Part shown: positions 10,964 through 24,059 of the stretch, piece by piece
Position numbering within the stretch: position 1 is the stretch's first letter
Layout: every line of letters begins with the position of its first letter
NCBI GenBank assembly: GCA_011009095.1
Contig: VTPC01090620.1
Coordinates: forward strand, 321,170-385,169
DNA: 64,000 nt
Source of the DNA: Ignelater luminosus
Taxonomy: Eukaryota; Arthropoda; Insecta; Coleoptera; Elateridae
Direction: 5' to 3'
Notes under the pieces: model-generated
Database searches by the model: none
What the model saw: only the letters and a program-made list of their open reading frames with translations
Told to the model about the DNA's origin: nothing
Position numbers and translations under genes: made by a program

Positions 10964-13050
10964 TGTATGTAAACACTATTAATCTAATACAGGAAACCGC
11001 AAGTTTCACCCAACTATTTCCTCCGAAAACTATTACACGAATGTTAAAAATAATGTAAAAAAATTGGATCAAGTTTATACCTCTCTCCACTCTTAAGTGT
11101 TATAAAAAACTTAAGTAAGTGCAAACAGGATGACTCAATATATTTTAAATGTTTTGATTAATTTGACAAGAAGAGAGACGGATGAAAGTAAAACAGTTTT
11201 TCTTTACAGTATAAAGTTGCGTAGCTGTGAATTGATATTTTTATGGTCCTTTTAAAGATAATTTAATCTACCACAAGTAGATAATCTTTTGCCACTTTCT
11301 TGCATAATAATTTAATTACTTTTCACTTAACAGTAAGATAATTAAGAATTATTTATATCATTAACTGAGAAAATGTGTTTGCCTTTTTAAATTTTGGCAT
11401 ATCATTGATAAATTTATTTCAAGTGTAGCTGCCTCCGTAGCTGTTGTTTTGTGGGCAAATTGTCAGTTATCACGGCTTTAAAACAAAATGACAATATGAC
11501 AGATTTACATGGCATTTACTTTCAGGATCTGCAGAAATGTTGGAAATTAGTCAATAAATATTATGTTATTGTTAAATCAAATGGAATACATAAATGTAAA
11601 AAAAAACATGTGAAACTTGAACAGATGTATCTCTGCTAGTTATTCAATTTTCAGAATTTCTTCTATTTCTGGTCCACTTTTTTAAGTTCAGCATATGTTA
11701 AATAAAAGTCGATTTTTTTCTTTAACCAAAAGATGTACCATTAATTCGTATAATTCGATCGGTGTAATAAGCACGAGAAGACGTATAAAGCATCAAATTT
11801 CTATTCTCCTACAGTAATGTTGCCACTTCATGAAGATTTTCCTGATCCTTTGATTTCTTGTTATTGCAGTATTCTTCCCTAATCTTTTTCTAAACATTGA
11901 TGGCTTCCGGGGGATTTCTGGACTACGATTCAGTAGTTTCAAAAGGAAAAAATACAATTCTAGAAATTATGATCTTGAATCGGTAGATCCGCTTCGACTG
12001 CGAAATCTGAATACATTTGGGAAATTCTAGAAGAGTATCACAAGCTGTGGTTAGTGGTGGGTGGGTAGTGGAATTTATGCCGTCATATTAATCGAGTTCA
12101 TAGCCTCCTAGTTCCATTTATGGAGATGAGGCGGTTTGGCAATATTTGTGCTCCGAGGTAAGAAACTAACTCAATAACTCAATTTGTTAGGGTGCCAGTC
12201 AATGACTAGCTCTAATTTGAATTTCCAAAAATCATTAAGTGATGTTTCAATCTGATGACTAACTTACAAGAATCTATCATAAAAAAGTTTTCTTCTGTTT
12301 ATAATTACCTTTAATTATAATTTTCTATCAATTTCTTTACTTAAGGTTACAAGCTTACCACCCTACAAAATGCTAGTTCTAGTTTAAACGAACACGACAG
12401 CAATAATTTGTAATTTCAATAAGTCGCTAATGTTCTCTAGATCAGACTCCTTTATATGTTTTAAAATGCACTGCTTTTGATACAAACAATTGATTAAACT
12501 TTCACCACCTCACTGTCAAAGACTACCTATAAACATTTCACATCTATTGGCCATTATGTTATGCAATCAAAAAACTTGCATAGAGAATTGTTTCCTGCAA
12601 AGCAATAATGTTCGAATCTAAATTGCCTACAAGTAAAATTGTAGGCAAATTGTTCGAGTTTCCTTAAGTTTCTTATATTTACAATATTTCAGAGAAAACA
12701 TAAGCTACCGAAAGAGATCGTCGTCACAGACCACCCATGTATTATCCATACTTATGTTAAGAAACTAATAGTACAGAGACAAATACTACAGAAAGAGGGT
12801 ATAGAACAAACAGAGACAACCCATTAAGAGAGAAGAAACAAAAGAAGCATTAAAAATAATAAGACTAGGAAAAGCAACATCAGTTCGAAGGTGATCAAAT
12901 GGATGGAAAAAGAAGAAGAAGATAAAAATGATTGCAATATATATATATATATATAAGGAGCATGAAGTTCAAAGAAGATATCAACATATTGTAAAAGAAA
13001 CTTAATATAGTGCTGATTAGAAGCCTGCACGGCTAGGTGTTTTAGTCGGA
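10964..13050. other. intergenic, nothing recognised
   Basis: AT-rich, with an (AT)n microsatellite near 12937-12954. Short frames at 11451-11639 and 12824-13030 are low-complexity and not called. Confidence 0.45.
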
Positions 13051-13159
13051 GTATTACGCAGTCCGGACTGAAGCTCGGGTTCGGATCAGGCCAGGTCTAA
13101 GTTTAAACATCTATCGGGATTTTCGAGCCTACATCTCAGCCCTGTCAGGCTGTTTGGGA

Positions 13160-13345
13160 ACCGAACCGGGGGATTTTCGTACCGATTTTGACAGACATTA
13201 TTTTCGTACTGAACCAAAGCGGAGAGTTCTCTTACTGCACTGGTCCGAGATCTTTTTCATACTGACTCAAACGGGCGTAATTTCTGTACTGACCCGGAAA
13301 CGCATTATTTTTATGTTAAACCGAAAAGGAGGATTTTTGTAGTAC
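13160..13345. repeat. short degenerate tandem repeat
   Basis: About six units of 28-30 bp are related to TTTTCGTACTGACCCAAACG, with strong divergence between units. The block lies in a GC-richer patch (about 13040-13860). The 13154-13342 open frame reads through these units and is not considered a gene. Confidence 0.5.
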
Positions 13346-15780
13346 ACCGTAGGACCCAGTCAAAGCTTGGGTGTAGGTCACGTTGGGACTCGGGTTAAAA
13401 ATTTATCTGGCTTTTCCAGAGTTCAGACTCTCCTGGAAAATAGAGAAAATTTGGAAAAGTCAAGGAAGAAGTTAAATAGAGAAGAGTCTTAGAAATGTCA
13501 TAAAATTGGGGAAATATAAATAAGTCAGAGAATTTAATGATTTTATTTGAAATTTCTAATAATAGCAAAAATACTGATGTTGCCAAAAGGGCCAGCTCAA
13601 AACGTTAAGTATCTTAGGTGACACTTGTTAAGGGGCGCAAAAATAGTTGCTAGTCGGCCGGTATTTCACAAGGACCTTCCATTATGTCATTTTTGGAGTC
13701 CGAGGAGGGCCCTGCATGCTTGGTTTGGAGCCTGAAGGAGATCCCGCCATGTCTGTTTTGGAGCTCCTGAAAAGATCCTTCACGGGGCTTTCGGAGGTGC
13801 AAAAACAATCGGGCCGCTAACATGGTTTGAGTCGACCCTGGTCGCCAATAAAAACCGAACGATTCTTGGGGTGATTTTTGTTAAATTTAATTTTCTAAAT
13901 CTAGCTAGAAAAGGCGACATTGGCGAAAACCATAAACCAACAAACGGCTCTAAAGTTGGTAAGTATGGCGAAAAAGAAGCTGTAATCCACTGATCCACTA
14001 ATCCAGAGCTGACAATACATTTCCAGATCTGACGATTTTACAACTTTCTGATTTGTTCCGATAATATGCTTCACTGTGATCGCAACAATATTGTTCACCT
14101 TCGTATTCGTTTTTTAATAGGGATCGCAACAATCATGTTTTTGTAATAGCTATAAATCTATTTCTATTTAAACTATTAAATCAATTACTTCAAAAACTGT
14201 GTAATGAATACTGTAGCTAACTTTAAATGATTATCTCTGCAGAAGTAAGAATTGTTTTGACGATGGAATGACACTAGTTAATCACTTCGTACGTCGTTAT
14301 GATACTTGTGAAGTCTACACAAACTTATCGATCATCTTCAAAAATGTTTTTCTCTTCACAAATTCTTTTTTTGAATTTCAAGCATGTTTTGATTATCACA
14401 ATAGCCCAATCTTCTTAAACAGCGACTTTATTTTAAAAACTTACTGGATAACCCCATTGAAGATATTAAATGGTAAGGTTTTTCTAGATTACCAATAAGT
14501 GATTGTTAGACATCAATGCAATTCGGCACAAATATGTAATTAAGTAATGTAGACAACCATACCAAAATTAATAGTTCTGTCTTCACCGGTTCAAGAATTA
14601 TTTCAAAGATACTTGTCTTCATTTGTTACCTTTGAAGAGCTACAAGTAAATAAGAAAGTAAAATCGGATATAAGTTTATACAGACCTTTTGCCTTATGTA
14701 AGTCAAAGAATACGTGATAAAAATTTGATGGTCGAATTTGCAGACACCCTGTAATCTTTAGCTGATGCCATAATTTCTAGCTTCTTTTTGTAAATTGCTA
14801 ACTCACCCTTCGAATGATTTCATGATTAATAATTTTTTTTCCTTAGCTTCTTCTCTATGATAAGTATTCTATTTCCTTGCTCTTTTAATTTTTTGGTAAT
14901 TATGTCGTTTTGGTTCTTAATTTCTTCGAGATGATTTAATGTTTCCTGTATGTATTTTGTATCTTTTTTTCTATTAATTTAAACACACCTTTTAACGTCC
15001 AATGTAAACGTTATTTAAAGAACGATGTAAAATTAGAAAGTTGTCATTCAAACGAAAGCAATCTATATTAGTTCGTTTGTCTATAGTTTTACTGTAATAC
15101 GTAACAACGAATTAGCTATGCATTCGTAAAAGATGCGACAGAAGTTGGATGTTATGATAAATTACTGTTACTATGTGAGCTGCTACCACACTATGGTGCA
15201 TCAGTATATGATAAAAACAAAATAAGTCATAGATTATGATATTGCTATAAACAGCACCAGATTTGAACATAAAAGAATATATTATACCCGAAATTACTTG
15301 AGATACGGGGGACAAATTCCAAAATTATATAGATTGATCGTATCTTAACGAGTAGAAAACGAGCAAACGTAATACTGGACGTGGGAACATAAATGGGGGC
15401 TTATTGGGGGCGGGCGTGGAATAAGGTAAAGTTGCCAAATATCAGATAGTGCCCTAGTATCAGACACCCAAGTAAAAAAATAGTTAAAGTCCTTATTTGA
15501 ATAATGTCGGTAGCATAGGGTCTCAAATAGTGTCTAGATGGTGTGTGTTGTGTTGGCAACACTGAAATGAACGCCATTTTGAAGAGTAGATAACGAGGGT
15601 TATGTTAAACCAAAAGAGTTTTCGCCTTTATTAGATCATGTTGCAAGATAAAATTTCTTGAAATGTTTTAATAGTCACACAAACCCTAATATCAGACACT
15701 ACCTATTGCCTAATATGACTGTCTTAGCTTAGGCACATGAGAAAAATTCTCGATTAATAAATTGTTTGCTCTCATTTTCA
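13346..15780. other. intergenic, nothing recognised
   Basis: The left part (to about 13860) is GC-richer and the rest is AT-rich. Several 60-76-codon frames on both strands are without motifs. The pair ATCAGATAGTGCC (15440) and ATCAGACACTACC (15685) are direct, not inverted, repeats and may be linked to the Tigger relic on the right. Confidence 0.4.
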
Positions 15781-17309
15781 GATGCCTAAAATAAAAAAAC
15801 GAAGAAAGTCATGGGACCCGTTTTTATGAAAGACGCTGTTGAAGCTGTGAGGCGAAAAGAGATGGAATACTTAAAGGCCTCAAAAATATTAAAGGTTCCG
15901 AAAGGCATATTCGAAGGGTATGTAAAGAATACTAATTTGGACAAATAAACAACGTTGCCATCCTATTTAGAAAATGAGTTAGTACAATTTTGTGATTGAA
16001 ATAGATAGAAAATATTACGGGTTGACACTTTGCGTTTCAGTTGTATGAAAAAGACAATCTTAAAAACCCATTTAACAAAACTCAAAAGGCAGCTAGGGTT
16101 AAATGGGTGAAACGTTTCTTGCATCGACATCCAGAGCTTAGTTTCCAAACTCCACAAGGTGTATCTCGTTCCAGATTATTGGGTTTTACCCAGGAACGAG
16201 TGAATAATTTTTTTGATTTGTACGAGTCTGAAATTGAAGTTTCAAATAGCTCTCCATAGAGTCTACAATGTGGATGAGACTGGTGTCTGTGTGGTGCAAC
16301 ACAAAAGGGAAAAGACAGATTGGAGCAATAGCTTCTCAGGAAAGAGGACATTTGGTAACGGTAGTAACCCGCATGAATGTTACCGGAGTATTCGTGCCAC
16401 CAATGCTGATATTCCTCAGAAAGGAAATGAAATTTGAGTTGAAGAAGGGAACTCCAACTGGAACCATCTTCGATTGGTACAAGTCGGGATGGATCCAAAG
16501 TAATTTATTCGTTGAGTGGCTTCAACATTTTATAAGCCATACTCTGCCTACCAGAGAGAGTCCAGTGCTGCTCTTGTTAGATGGGCACTATACTCATACA
16601 AGAAATCTTTTCCTCATTGAACTCGCCAGATACAATTTTGTTCACATCGTGAGCTTGCCATCTCACTCCATTCACCGGATGCAGCCGCTAGACATTGGTT
16701 TCATGAGCTCATTTAAGACATTTTATGGCCAGGAGATAAAAACCTGGCTCCGCAGCAATCCCGGATAGACAGTGAGTTCATACAGCATTGGGGAATTGTT
16801 CGGAAGAGTCTATAACAGAGCAGCAACCGTGCAAGTCTCTGTAGGTGATTTCGCTGCCACCGGCATGTCTATAGTGAAGCAAAGTTTGCGGCAGGGGAGG
16901 TGAGAGTCACGCAGACCTACACAGCTGCATCTAAGAGCTCGACCAACTCCAGTTCAAGCGAGGAAATTCCACACACGTCGCTCTCAGACATTATGCCATA
17001 CCCAGCCAGCCCTTTCCACAAACCAATTGTCAAGCAACGGCTACTGTGGTAACGTCATCACCACATAAAATGCAGCTTAAAGTGCCGCAAAAAAAAGAAA
17101 GGTCGGCTGTAAAACAACTTTTTAAGAAAAGAGCGGATGATAAAGACGACAGCAGCCCTGGTAATAGGTATTCTGTCCATGACATCAGCTCCGGAAGCAA
17201 CTTCAGTGATCTTGAAGAAAACGAACAGTCAGATACAGCGCGACCAACCTCAGAAAAGCCCCGGAAAATATGCGAACTAATTTCAATAACAAACAACGTC
17301 GACCAATGA
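15781..17309 (+). pseudogene. Tigger/pogo-like transposase relic (DDE_1 family)
   Basis: The remnant begins with ATG at 15781 (MPKIKKRRKSWDP) and runs through an HTH-like segment (EAVRRKEMEYLKASKILKVP). It continues with a CENP-B-like part (KRFLHRHPELS), then NVDETG, LLDGHYTHTRN and HRMQPLDIGFMSSFKTFYGQ. The last three carry the three acidic residues of the DDE catalytic triad in the expected order. A tail is rich in basic and acidic residues. Several frameshifts and stops break it: the first catalytic block is in a different frame from the second, and a TAG follows RSNPG near 16768. It is therefore dead. Tigger-type enzymes cut and paste DNA elements with TA targets. Terminal repeats were not found. 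Confidence 0.85.
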
Positions 17310-17458
17310 GAAGCGTAATTCTACTCGAGTACATTAACTGACAAAAAGTTGTCTTAAATCTATTACATGTTATTGGCGGTGTTTAGTTTTATTTAAATTT
17401 TCCGCCGGAAGATTTTTGGATGCGAGTGTACTTAGTCAACATGTAGCTCCCCCGTACA

Positions 17459-17681
17459 CGCCCACCCAGGGCTTTTCTAAGGTTGGTCGAGCTATACTGA
17501 GGAGAGTTCGAGGCCTGTTGTGTCAGCTAGTCTACTGAAGGCGACATGTTTCGTTCGAATTAAAATAGCAGATGATGTGGGAACTAGAAAATCGTCTATA
17601 AAGGAGTTTGTCGGAAGATTAAAACATGACTTCAAAGAGGGCGTGACAAATGTGGAGCTGGACGTGCTACGTGCTAAGTAA
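17459..17681 (+). other. coding-like stretch of unknown origin
   Basis: An open frame of about 66 codons ends at TAA 17681 and contains FVRIKIADDV and EFVGRLKHDFKEG. Composition is balanced and more coding-like than the flanks. It has no start codon in frame, so it would have to be a terminal exon or the end of a mobile-element gene. I do not recognise the family. Confidence 0.3.
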
Positions 17682-18297
17682 TTAAATCAATTGTATCTAT
17701 TATTTTCCTATACCCAGGGATACTATATATAGTGATGGGGAAAGAGTTTGTAAAACAAATTCCAATTTATAATCGCAAAAACTTAACTTATTAAAATAAT
17801 TAAAGAAGAAACTAATTACAGATTAAGATTAAACTATAGGTATTTGTAATAATGATTATCCAGCAGGTGAATTTGTAATTGAAAGCCATAATAATATTAA
17901 TAATGCTTATCGTAATCCATAATGAATAAAAGGGCAAATATTCATTATAAAGATAGTTTAAAAAAATAAACAGTGTTTATTTAGAAAAAGCATAAACTAC
18001 ATTTTTCCAAATATACTAAAAGCTCTTATTATTAGAATTAACGTGAAACGAACCCTTTTAGATACGTGTGAAAGTGATTAATTATCCAATTTATTATTAA
18101 TTACTAAGAGTTATATTATAGCAAAACGAAATCTAGTTTTGATTATTTCAGATAAAACCGCTTTTCGGTTGACCGAGTTTCTACTGTAGCAATTTATACA
18201 TAAAATATACAATAGAATGTAGGACTCCTTTTTTCAAATCAAATCAACTATTTTCTAGTTTCACTCTACAAAGGTAATAGATACTTACAGGAAATTA
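17682..18297. other. intergenic, includes 3' side of the 18.3-kb gene
   Basis: AT-rich. The 3' UTR intron of the minus-strand gene at 18298 would begin at 18288 and run into this stretch. The acceptor was not identified. Confidence 0.4.
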
Positions 18298-18516
18298 TCA
18301 CTTCCATTCAGCGGCTGGATTGCCAGCAGCATCCCTGTCGTATCCGTCTTTCAGTCCCGTTTGAATAGCATTTCTATTATCCATAGACGTTGGCTCCGGT
18401 TTCTCTTTATCTTTATTTGCCGTATTGACTTCATCCGGAAAATAAATTTTATCGTTTTCGTCTCCAACTCTCGGTTTCTCTCCTGCTGGTAATTTATCAC
18501 TTCCTTCAGAAGACAT
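18298..18516 (-). CDS. small charged protein with C-terminal LKDGYDRDAAGN motif
   Basis: A 72-residue protein starting at ATG 18516; the longer frame upstream lacks an ATG. It is rich in K, D, E and P, without signal peptide. The C-terminal motif LKDGYDRDAAGNPAAEWK is the family member closest to the secreted peptides at 41-56 kb. It shares G, R-D and G at the same spacing and a W six residues after the second G. A perfect-looking donor (GTAAGT) sits 9 nt after the stop at 18288, implying a 3' UTR intron. An ATAAAC box lies about 50 nt upstream of the ATG. Function is unknown and the protein is likely intracellular. Confidence 0.7.
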   Translation of the reverse strand: MSSEGSDKLPAGEKPRVGDENDKIYFPDEVNTANKDKEKPEPTSMDNRNAIQTGLKDGYDRDAAGNPAAEWK

Positions 18517-20727
18517 TTTTAAAACAAAGCTCTTCACGCAATATGTATTAAACGCCGACTAAACGTTTATGTTGTTGTGTGTAACATTTCATGAGTTTTA
18601 TGCATGTCGATAATCTTAGAAACCAGTTGAAAATTCAAGGTTACCACACAAAGATTGTTTTCGCACTACCGGATTTCTTAACGTACAAAAACTTTTTTTT
18701 GTATGGAATCACAATGAATCAAATAGGTGACAACTTTCTTTATAATTACAATCTATTAATAAACGGTTTTTAATTCACGGAAAACTAACTTTCGAGTTCC
18801 GGTCTGTTTTAGAAAATACTGAAGAATGATAGATATTCTTGGTATCATTGCGTAAACATTAGAAATACGTGATTTTTATTAATAGAATGTTAAAATATTA
18901 ATGTAGAGTTATATAAAGTATTTTAATCATATATTTGTTATATATTTCATAGTTTTTAAATAAGAATATTATCCTTATCTGTTTGCTAAGCTGCCTTCAG
19001 TTTATTTCAGGCAAATCAAAGTAGACATTGTCATCCGCTATACAGCACGATAAACTTTAAAAAAGCAAACAGACGTTAATTAATTGATAAGTTGAAGAAT
19101 ATTAAGTAATAATTTTTTTGTCATATTTAGCACATTGTTTTATCTCTTTTTTATACAGTGTGCAAGATAAGTAGTATGTAATAAATTCCTTATTTTTAAA
19201 ACAATTTAAATGTATGAAAATCACTTGGATTTTCTTTTTATGTTAAGTATTCTGTCGTGCGTTTAAAATTTTAAGTTTAAATGAATTGATAAAGCATTTA
19301 GTACAAAAAACAGTGGTTTATAATTTTTTGTCCTAACTTTATAAATAACGGAGTTGTGAAAAAATTCGGCTTAAGTGGGACACCATGTATATATCAGTTT
19401 TGTTTACTATCTATATAAATTTATATATTTACTGCCTTTATGAAAATTCTATATCAAAGTATAGGATCTCTTATCAGTAATTTGGCATTTTAAACTCCGA
19501 ATCTAACACTGTTTGGTTATGTGAAACTTGGTTATCGCCGGAAATTAATGTTATTAATTGAGATGAGATGAGATTAATACATATGTAAAGAGACCTTACA
19601 ACCGGCCCAGGTGTGTTATCCATTCAGTAGCTAATTTGTATCTCTGGGAATAACATTGTGATTATGTCACAAAATTACAAAAATATAGAAAGCATTCATC
19701 AAGGTTTGAACTTTTCATATTATACATTCTCTGCAACAACTAGATTGTTATTCTTTAAATTTTCTAACTTACAAGCTAAATAAAAAACAAAATGTCTTAA
19801 ATCTTATTAGCGTTCGTCAACTTCAAATAAGTTTTTACTAAGTATGTTCGAAGCAAAATATTCTGTACTTTTGATAAATTTAGATTCTTCAACTATTGTA
19901 TTTTATTAATGTGATTTTTTTTCTGCTTCGAACTGTTACACTGGTTTTTGTGATTTCTTTTTTTATTTTGATTTCTACTCATAAAGCAGAGAAAATTTCT
20001 AAGGTTCTGATTCACATCAAAAACTTGGGTTAATAAAAAAGCAAAAAATTCGCGAAGCTTACTGCTTAGCAATTAGTGAAAAATGGAAAGATTGTTCAAA
20101 AAATCGAAACTATTTTTATCGACACCATTATGATTGTTTAGATAAAGACTTCTTTTGCCCAAAAATATATTGAACTTAGAGAGTTCGAAATTCAGTGACT
20201 TCAAAAGGTCTAAAGTGCCTTTTCTAGAGGCATCGTTGAAAACAAGAGAACAAAACGTGCAGGATTTAATTTCATCAAAATTATCGGACGAACTGAGTTT
20301 TGCTGCCGAAAATATCATTAAATCTGAATCGCACCCATGAAATTATAGCTTTAAGTTTAATTTAAATAAGAATCGTCTTCCAAGTATAAATTTTAAATAT
20401 GAAGAATATAAGTAACTTTATCAATCTACAGCTTGTAGACAAGTGGGGGTTCGATCATAATTCTGGGCACAGCTTTCGCAAACAAATTTACCTAAACATA
20501 TTCTCAAATAGACTATGTGTGTAATTGTGCAACAGAGAGTTGTGAATAAACCATCACCCTTCGTCTACATTTTTTGTCGACTCTTGAAATTCATCTTTAT
20601 GAAAGAGAAAAAAATCTTACTCAGGAAATAAGAATTCCAAATGAATATCGAGATCGAGAATCTATCCCCTTATCTACTTAATTTAACTGGTAAAAGTATA
20701 TAGAGTTCTTTTCAGTTATACTTTACA
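18517..20727. other. intergenic, nothing recognised
   Basis: AT-rich. The frames at 20073-20318 (minus) and 20155-20340 (plus) overlap and show no motif. The plus frame is interrupted upstream of its TTG start. Confidence 0.45.
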
Positions 20728-20777
20728 ATGTCAGATGGTAAGGTTTTCAAGATTTTATCATTTGTGACGCTACTCCA

Positions 20778-21002
20778 ATGGAGATGAATTTGCAAAGAGT
20801 GAACGATAGAAGCGTGAATTTCAGTTTGTCAACTCCTGTACTGTTGGATAAAATGGTGGGAAAAACAAAAAAATATTTGTCTCAACCTGGCAACACTGCC
20901 AGAAGATTTTTCATTGATTCAGAAATCTCCCAAATAACCGTTATAGATAAAAATTTAATAAATGACTTTTATCTAATTTTAAGAGTTTTATCGAACAAAT
21001 AA
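20778..21002 (+). CDS. possible small gene, unrecognised
   Basis: A 74-codon frame beginning with ATG. The product is mixed polar and hydrophobic and has no signal peptide or motif. A TATA-like box (GTATATAG near 20697) and an AATAAA signal (near 21063) bracket it at plausible distances. However, another ATG at 20729 lies in between in a different frame, so translation from the first ATG would miss it unless splicing intervenes. It does not carry the motif of the neighbouring small gene families. This may be a chance frame. Confidence 0.22.
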   Translation: MEMNLQRVNDRSVNFSLSTPVLLDKMVGKTKKYLSQPGNTARRFFIDSEISQITVIDKNLINDFYLILRVLSNK

Positions 21003-22858
21003 ATACTAACGTTTGTTGAGCCATTTGATGGGCTACATCGTTATTGCGATTAGCTTGTTATTAATAAAAGTTTTGCATGGTTTGGTTGTTCTAATACAAT
21101 TCACTGAGTTTTATTGTCTATTCTATTACCCTATTACACTTCTTATTCACTCTAGGACAATCGACTGTATAAAAAGTTAGCAAAGTGTGCCCATTTCTCT
21201 CTCCTAGTAAAGAGAAATTGGCTCCAAATATTTTGTATATTTTGAGTGTATAATCATTGTATATTTTTAGTTTATTTCTGTGTATGAGATGTAGGTATGT
21301 ATGCTTTATTGCAAGTTTGAGTTCCGATCTCTTTTCATTTCCAACCAAATTGTATTATTTTGTTCAACCTCCTCCTTCCAAGCATTTGTATCTTTATTTT
21401 TGCATTTGTTGGCCGTAACTACAAAAATTGTTGCAATAAAAAAAATTACATGCCCAAAATCAAGAAATAGTTCACATTTAAGACATTTAAAAGTTTGTCT
21501 CGCCACAAAATATTCAGTTCTAAAGTTTAGTAATGTTAGGACAAAATTTGTGCTAATGTCGATTTTTGTCTACAAACTAATGCATTGGACGGACTGTATG
21601 CCGAGTCCAAAAGCATACATTGGTCACTGTCTCAGACGTTCGTCTGTGACTTTAAATGTTTAATAATAAAATAAAAAAAGAGCATGCTCCACTTGCAGAA
21701 CCATCGGTTATTTTTTTTAGTAAATTAGTATCCCCAAATCATAAATTTGTTGTCAAAAAATTGAAGCACACTAATTATGTTGGCTAGCGGCAAATGTATT
21801 CAAATGGTTTGTTAATAATTTGTACCAATTGTATTGTTAATATCTAAAGCTGCATTAAATCTTTATTAGTTTGTGAGTTTCAATTGTCTATTTAGCAGGG
21901 GGATAGTACCTAATTCAAGGTCCATCCACTGTTGCGAAAAAGTAATAAGTGTCTTGACAATTTTTTGTTTTTGCAATAGTAAAGTATAATTATGTGTCTT
22001 ATTTCCAAAATAACTTATAAGAGTAAATTGTTCCGTAAGTGTAAAAATAAATAATTAAATGTTCACATATCATTCTGCTAGCATGTTCCCACTGAAGTTT
22101 GTAATACTTAATACTTACTAACTGAGAAACTCTTTACATAAAGGCGATTTAAAAAACTTTTACACTACTACAAGTTCATTTTCATTAATGAACTATTTTC
22201 GAATTTTATTAACTTAAACTAACTGCAAAATATTGGAAAAAGTTTTATCCCTACCATGCCTTAATGATTCTGGTGCTTTTCGATTTCAAACTTTCGAGTA
22301 TGTCTAGCAACATTCTAAACTGTCTCTTAGCAACAATGTTTATTCTTCCGGTTGTTTAAGAAATTGTACGCAAAGAGAGTGATCGATCACAAGCCAGCAA
22401 ATGATTATTGCTAAGCAAATAATAAGTAGCATAATAGTTGCAATGATAAAATATCTTAGCATAAACAAATTCAAATTGTAGACAACTTAATTAGAATTAA
22501 CTTACAATGTTTTAATTGAAACCCATAAGAAGCTAAAAGAATATAGTAAAAATGTAAGAAAAAGAACTAATTTAAAAAAATTGCAATGCTATTATTGTGG
22601 TTGCTATGGTATAGTGCTCTAAGATCTTCATACTAGCACTCTATGCAATAGTTATTTTCATGTTCATGAAATCGTATGAATTGACACTCTTTATAACTAA
22701 AGCTAAAAAGTTAGGCATTTTGCAATTTCAGTTCATGAAAAAATTAATTAGAATTATTGAAAAATTAATTTCTTTTTTGAAGAAAATCGGTTAATTTAGT
22801 ACGTAATGTAACTAAATAAAATTTTAACTTTTTCTTGTTTTTAAAAAGAAGTATTGTA
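21003..22858. other. intergenic, nothing recognised
   Basis: AT-rich. Two overlapping frames (21301-21663 plus, 21306-21506 minus) are shadows of each other without motifs. Confidence 0.45.
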
Positions 22859-23961
22859 CAGTAAAACCCGCTAATTGGAATAGCATCTGGACAAAGAAGA
22901 ATTATTCTAATAACCGGTGTAGTCCATTAACCGACTTTAGGGTTGTCAGAATTCTGCAAGACAAATTGAGGTTATTGCACATCGCTTGAGGTTTATACTA
23001 TAAAACTTTCAGCGTTATTTATCACAGCTTTAAGTAAAATAAAAGTAAGAATGCTGTATTAATTATTTATTGAAACAATTATTAAATCTAATTTATTTAC
23101 AATGTCCATAAACTAAATTAAAATTGTGTTTTTACAAAAAAGTCAGTAATTTTAGATTGTTTTTTATGGTTACACAATATATCTGTTATTGATTGTTCTA
23201 AACTATAATAATGTTTAAAATCAACATTTGATTTTCCTTTGAGAAACCTTAGTACAGAACAAGTGCTTGTTACTTCTTGGCCAGGTACTGGAGACCAATC
23301 AGAAACGTCATCTTTGTTCTCAATAAAATCACGGTAAAGCTTTGCAACTCTGTACTTAGAGTAATGCTTAAAATAAACACAATTTAAGGATGTATTTAAT
23401 TTTCTTTTAAAAGTGGCATGTTTTGTGACTAGTTTGTATCAACAATATCCGTTAAGATTTTTATTTATGGTACCGACATAGAAACAAATTTAAATAAGAG
23501 GAAGTAAAAAGAAAGAACCGGAAAAATCTTGAAATGCTAAACAGCATACTTTAAAGAAGGTTAAAAGTCTTAGAAACACTAATTTAAGTGAATTTAACAA
23601 TGGTATGTACAAAAAAGAAACATTCACTCCCGGATGTAGTATTAGAGACTGATAGATTTATGTTATGACGCCCCTGTGCCGTTATGTTTCAAGAAAGCGA
23701 CGTCAGTCATAAACCATAATTTGCCGACTATTATTGTATTTTTTCCTTTCCAGTTTTCTTTCTAGATTATTCCATTATCCGATACATTTTTGTTAATTCT
23801 CATGCTGAAATTATTACATTATCCGATATTATTCTATTATGCGATATTCTTTTAAGCGAAAGTTTGTTAAGGTTTAACTGGCACTGATTTGGGACATTGA
23901 ATTTTTATTCCTTAAAGCGGAATATTCTTATAACCGAACTTCTATTAAGCGGGTTTTACTG
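22859..23961. mobile_element. 1.1-kb pogo/Tigger-type element
   Basis: The left end CAGTAAAACCCGCTAATTGG and the right end CTATTAAGCGGGTTTTACTG form imperfect terminal inverted repeats, flanked by TA at 22857-22858 and 23962-23963. A minus-strand coding remnant inside ends in a Tigger-like tail. The ends and TA target fit the pogo group. It belongs to a lineage different from the 15.8-kb relic. Confidence 0.75.
23148..23400 (-). pseudogene. C-terminal remnant of a Tigger-like transposase
   Basis: Minus-strand translation gives a short open stretch with VPGQEVTSTCSVLRF, then SLEQSITDIL, and ends in KQSKITDFF. The final K-Q-x-x-I-T-D-F-F type ending is characteristic of Tigger/pogo transposase tails. 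The catalytic part is missing, so the element cannot be autonomous. It sits inside the 22859-23961 element. Confidence 0.6.
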
Positions 23962-24059
23962 TAATTATGGTAAGAGCAAAGCAATCAAAAGAGAAACGAC
24001 TATAAAAAACAAAGAGAAGCTGAAAAGCGCTAACAATTCTGAATAGCACTTAATTATGA

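Noticed and set aside
16082..16498. 138-codon minus-strand frame
   Set aside because: Antisense shadow of the Tigger transposase.
20073..20340. Overlapping frames on opposite strands
   Set aside because: The plus frame has stops right upstream of a TTG start; no motif on either strand.
21118..21348. Minus-strand frame ending in DCPRVNKKCNRVIE, superficially like the cysteine-pair peptides
   Set aside because: No ATG or signal peptide, wrong cysteine spacing, no D-x-x-G; treated as chance.
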